Part shown: positions 14,263 through 15,125 of the stretch, piece by piece | How positions within the stretch are numbered: the stretch's first letter is position 1 | Layout: the number at the start of each line of letters is the position of its first letter | NCBI GenBank assembly: GCA_000435515.1 | Contig: FR884167.1 | Span: 1-15,125 of the forward strand | Direction: 5' to 3' | Source: Firmicutes bacterium CAG:582 | Lineage (GTDB): Bacteria; Bacillota_I; Bacilli_A; RF39; UBA660 | Length of the DNA: 15,125 nucleotides | The notes under the pieces: model-generated | The model's database searches: none | What the model saw: only the letters and a program-made list of their open reading frames with translations | Told to the model about the DNA's origin: nothing | Position numbers and translations under genes: made by a program

Positions 14263-14292
14263 ATTATATCATATTAGTTTTATCTCTTACAA
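14263..14292 (-). promoter_or_regulatory. Predicted promoter for the dnaX-mfd block
   Basis: TTGTAA (14292-14287), 18 bases, TATAAT (14268-14263), with a TGA extension before the -10 box. It overlaps the end of tadA. The start of transcription would be near 14256, at the edge of the AGGTGA ribosome binding site, so the mRNA leader is very short. Confidence 0.62.
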
Positions 14293-14693
14293 TTATCTTT
14301 GAAGAATTGTGTCAATAATTCCCTATATTTTAGAGATTTATTGTCAACATCTTGTATAATACATTTGTTCGTTTTATTATATATTTTTTTATTTTCATTT
14401 CTAGGTATCAAATAATAAACGTTTTTTATTCTAGCCTCTTTAATAACATTCATGCACATATCACATGGTTCAAGTGTGACATAAAGATCACAGTCAAACA
14501 ATCTAAAATCTTTTAATTTTTTATTTGCTTTACTTATTGCCATAATTTCAGCATGATTTATTGTTAAATGTTTTTGCATGCGACTATTGTGAGCTTTAGA
14601 AATTATTTTATCATTTTTTACTATAAAAGCAGCAATTGGAACATCATTATGTTTTAAAGATTTTAAAGATTCTTTTATTAGTTTATCTATCAT
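14280..14693 (-). CDS. tadA: tRNA adenosine(34) deaminase-like protein (TadA family, divergent)
   Basis: A 137-residue zinc-dependent deaminase. Metal ligands and the proton-shuttling glutamate are in place: His47 and Glu49 in NHAEIMAI, Cys77 and Cys80 in LEPCDMCMNVI. DVPIAAFIVKNDKII and ARIKNVYY follow the TadA pattern, and the position between the SRP RNA and dnaX is that of B. subtilis tadA, whose product makes inosine at the wobble base of tRNA-Arg. The loop usually reading GA.DPK.GA is replaced here by YLIPRNENKK, so the substrate might differ; other CDA-fold deaminases are possible. The start at 14693 has an excellent ribosome binding site (GGAGGTAACT). The frame is open another 21 codons but those codons enter the SRP RNA and are not used. 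Confidence 0.8.
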   Translation of the reverse strand: MIDKLIKESLKSLKHNDVPIAAFIVKNDKIISKAHNSRMQKHLTINHAEIMAISKANKKLKDFRLFDCDLYVTLEPCDMCMNVIKEARIKNVYYLIPRNENKKIYNKTNKCIIQDVDNKSLKYRELLTQFFKDNCKR

Positions 14694-14740
14694 AGTTACC
14701 TCCAAAAAAATGTTGAAAACTTTATATATATTTAAATATA

Positions 14741-14817
14741 AAAAAAGCACACACAATTAGAGGTTGTTATGGCTGCTGTATTCCTACTCTGACCAGATTC
14801 CAACATAATTGTTGTGC
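14741..14817 (-). ncRNA. ffs: Bacterial small SRP RNA (4.5S type)
   Basis: About 77 bases. The conserved domain IV is complete: GGTCAG-AGTA-GGAA-TACAGCAGCC, with the GGAA tetraloop at 14784-14781 closed by GTA/TAC; the internal loops have the same length as in E. coli 4.5S RNA. The outer helix pairs GCACAACAATTA (from 14817) with TAATTGTGTGTGC (to 14747) with one bulged base, and directly continues into seven T residues, so it doubles as terminator. It works with Ffh to target proteins to the membrane. There is no Alu domain: the promoter (14824-14852) leaves no space for one. Confidence 0.93.
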
Positions 14818-14823
14818 AAGTTA

Positions 14824-14852
14824 ATTATAGCAAAAAAGAGAAAATATAACAA
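14824..14852 (-). promoter_or_regulatory. Promoter of the SRP RNA gene
   Basis: TTGTTA (14852-14847), 17 bases, TATAAT (14829-14824). The predicted start, near 14817, coincides with the first paired base of the RNA. Confidence 0.75.
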
Positions 14853-14914
14853 GATAAAATAAAAGTGCAAATTTTAAAAATTTGTTATTTTGTGTATTTA
14901 ATCTAAATTATCAA

Positions 14915-14930
14915 TGTTTCACGTGAAACA
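14915..14930. promoter_or_regulatory. parS site 1 (ParB/Spo0J binding)
   Basis: TGTTTCACGTGAAACA, identical to the bacterial chromosomal parS consensus. The palindrome extends one base on each side (18 bp). Confidence 0.95.
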
Positions 14931-15040
14931 TACTTATTTAATATGCAAATATAATCAGGATTTAAATAGTTATTAAATACTTTTTTAAATTCAAATATGA
15001 TATTCATTTTTTTAATTTAAATTTTTATAAAAAGTAGTAA

Positions 15041-15056
15041 TGTTTCACGTGAAACA
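15041..15056. promoter_or_regulatory. parS site 2 (ParB/Spo0J binding)
   Basis: Second identical parS, 126 bp centre to centre from the first. Here the palindrome is perfect over 24 bp (15037-15060). Confidence 0.95.
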
Positions 15057-15086
15057 TTACAAGCAATTATGCATAAATGGTAAAAT
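15057..15086 (+). promoter_or_regulatory. Possible rightward promoter next to parS
   Basis: TTACAA (15057-15062), 18 bases, TAAAAT (15081-15086) with TGG directly before. It would drive a gene beyond the right edge. The -35 box overlaps the outer arm of parS site 2. Weak evidence in such AT-rich DNA. Confidence 0.25.
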
Positions 15087-15125
15087 AGCATTTTTAAATA
15101 GAATAACATATATAAATTAGAATTA

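Larger units (their letters stand above)
14853..15125. other. Gene-free segregation region with two parS sites
   Basis: No reading frame or RNA gene was recognised in these 273 bases. They are very AT-rich and hold two perfect parS sites (14915-14930 and 15041-15056) and a weak plus-strand promoter-like sequence. No DnaA-box cluster was seen, so there is no sign of the replication origin itself. Confidence 0.6.

Noticed and set aside
14694..14756. N-terminal extension of tadA
   Set aside because: These 21 codons would run into the SRP RNA and lack a ribosome binding site, while ATG 14693 has a near-perfect one and fits the family N-terminus.
14853..15125. Replication origin
   Set aside because: AT-rich with parS sites, but no cluster of DnaA boxes and neither dnaA nor dnaN next to it. 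It is probably near the origin, not the origin itself.
15061..15125. tRNA gene at the right edge
   Set aside because: The AATGGTAAAATAGCA stretch looks faintly like a D-arm, but there is no cloverleaf, T-arm or acceptor pairing.

Overview
This is an AT-rich, gene-dense stretch whose recognisable genes all lie on the minus strand, so they are read from high to low coordinates. The gene content points to a low-GC, spore-forming member of the Bacillota (Bacilli/Erysipelotrichia-like). YabG, BofA, YabP and SpoVG are sporulation proteins, and the order ffs-tadA-dnaX-ybaB-recR-bofA-holB-ricT-trmN and metG-tatD-yabE-like-rsmA-yabG resembles the origin-proximal region of Bacillus subtilis. The genetic code is the ordinary one: ricT and bofA end at TGA. 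I see no phage, transposon, CRISPR array or defence island.

Layout in transcription order. The right edge (about 14853-15125) has no gene but carries two perfect parS sites (chromosome-partitioning ParB sites). Next comes a short SRP RNA with its own promoter (14741-14817), then tadA (14280-14693). A promoter at 14263-14292 opens a nine-gene block: dnaX, ybaB, recR, bofA, holB, ricT, trmN-like, pth, mfd (14244 down to 5466). Its genes overlap or are separated by at most 38 bases. It combines clamp loading (DnaX, HolB), recombination and repair (RecR, Mfd), an iron-sulfur regulator (RicT), a tRNA methyltransferase, peptidyl-tRNA hydrolase and a sporulation checkpoint protein.

A methionine T-box riboswitch with its own promoter separates mfd from metG. 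Below it the genes run as shorter units: metG, tatD, a secreted 3D-domain protein, rsmA, yabG, spoVG and a partial yabP at the left edge. Four intrinsic terminators punctuate this part (after metG, the 3D gene, rsmA and spoVG), and each includes the stop codon of the gene it closes.

The most interesting features are DNA sites rather than genes. Besides the two parS copies, the middle of dnaX contains a perfect palindrome centred on ATTTCCCGGGAAAT, the classical binding site of the nucleoid-occlusion protein Noc. The window thus appears to carry target sites for both chromosome segregation and nucleoid occlusion within 2 kb. I found no strong candidate for an entirely new system.
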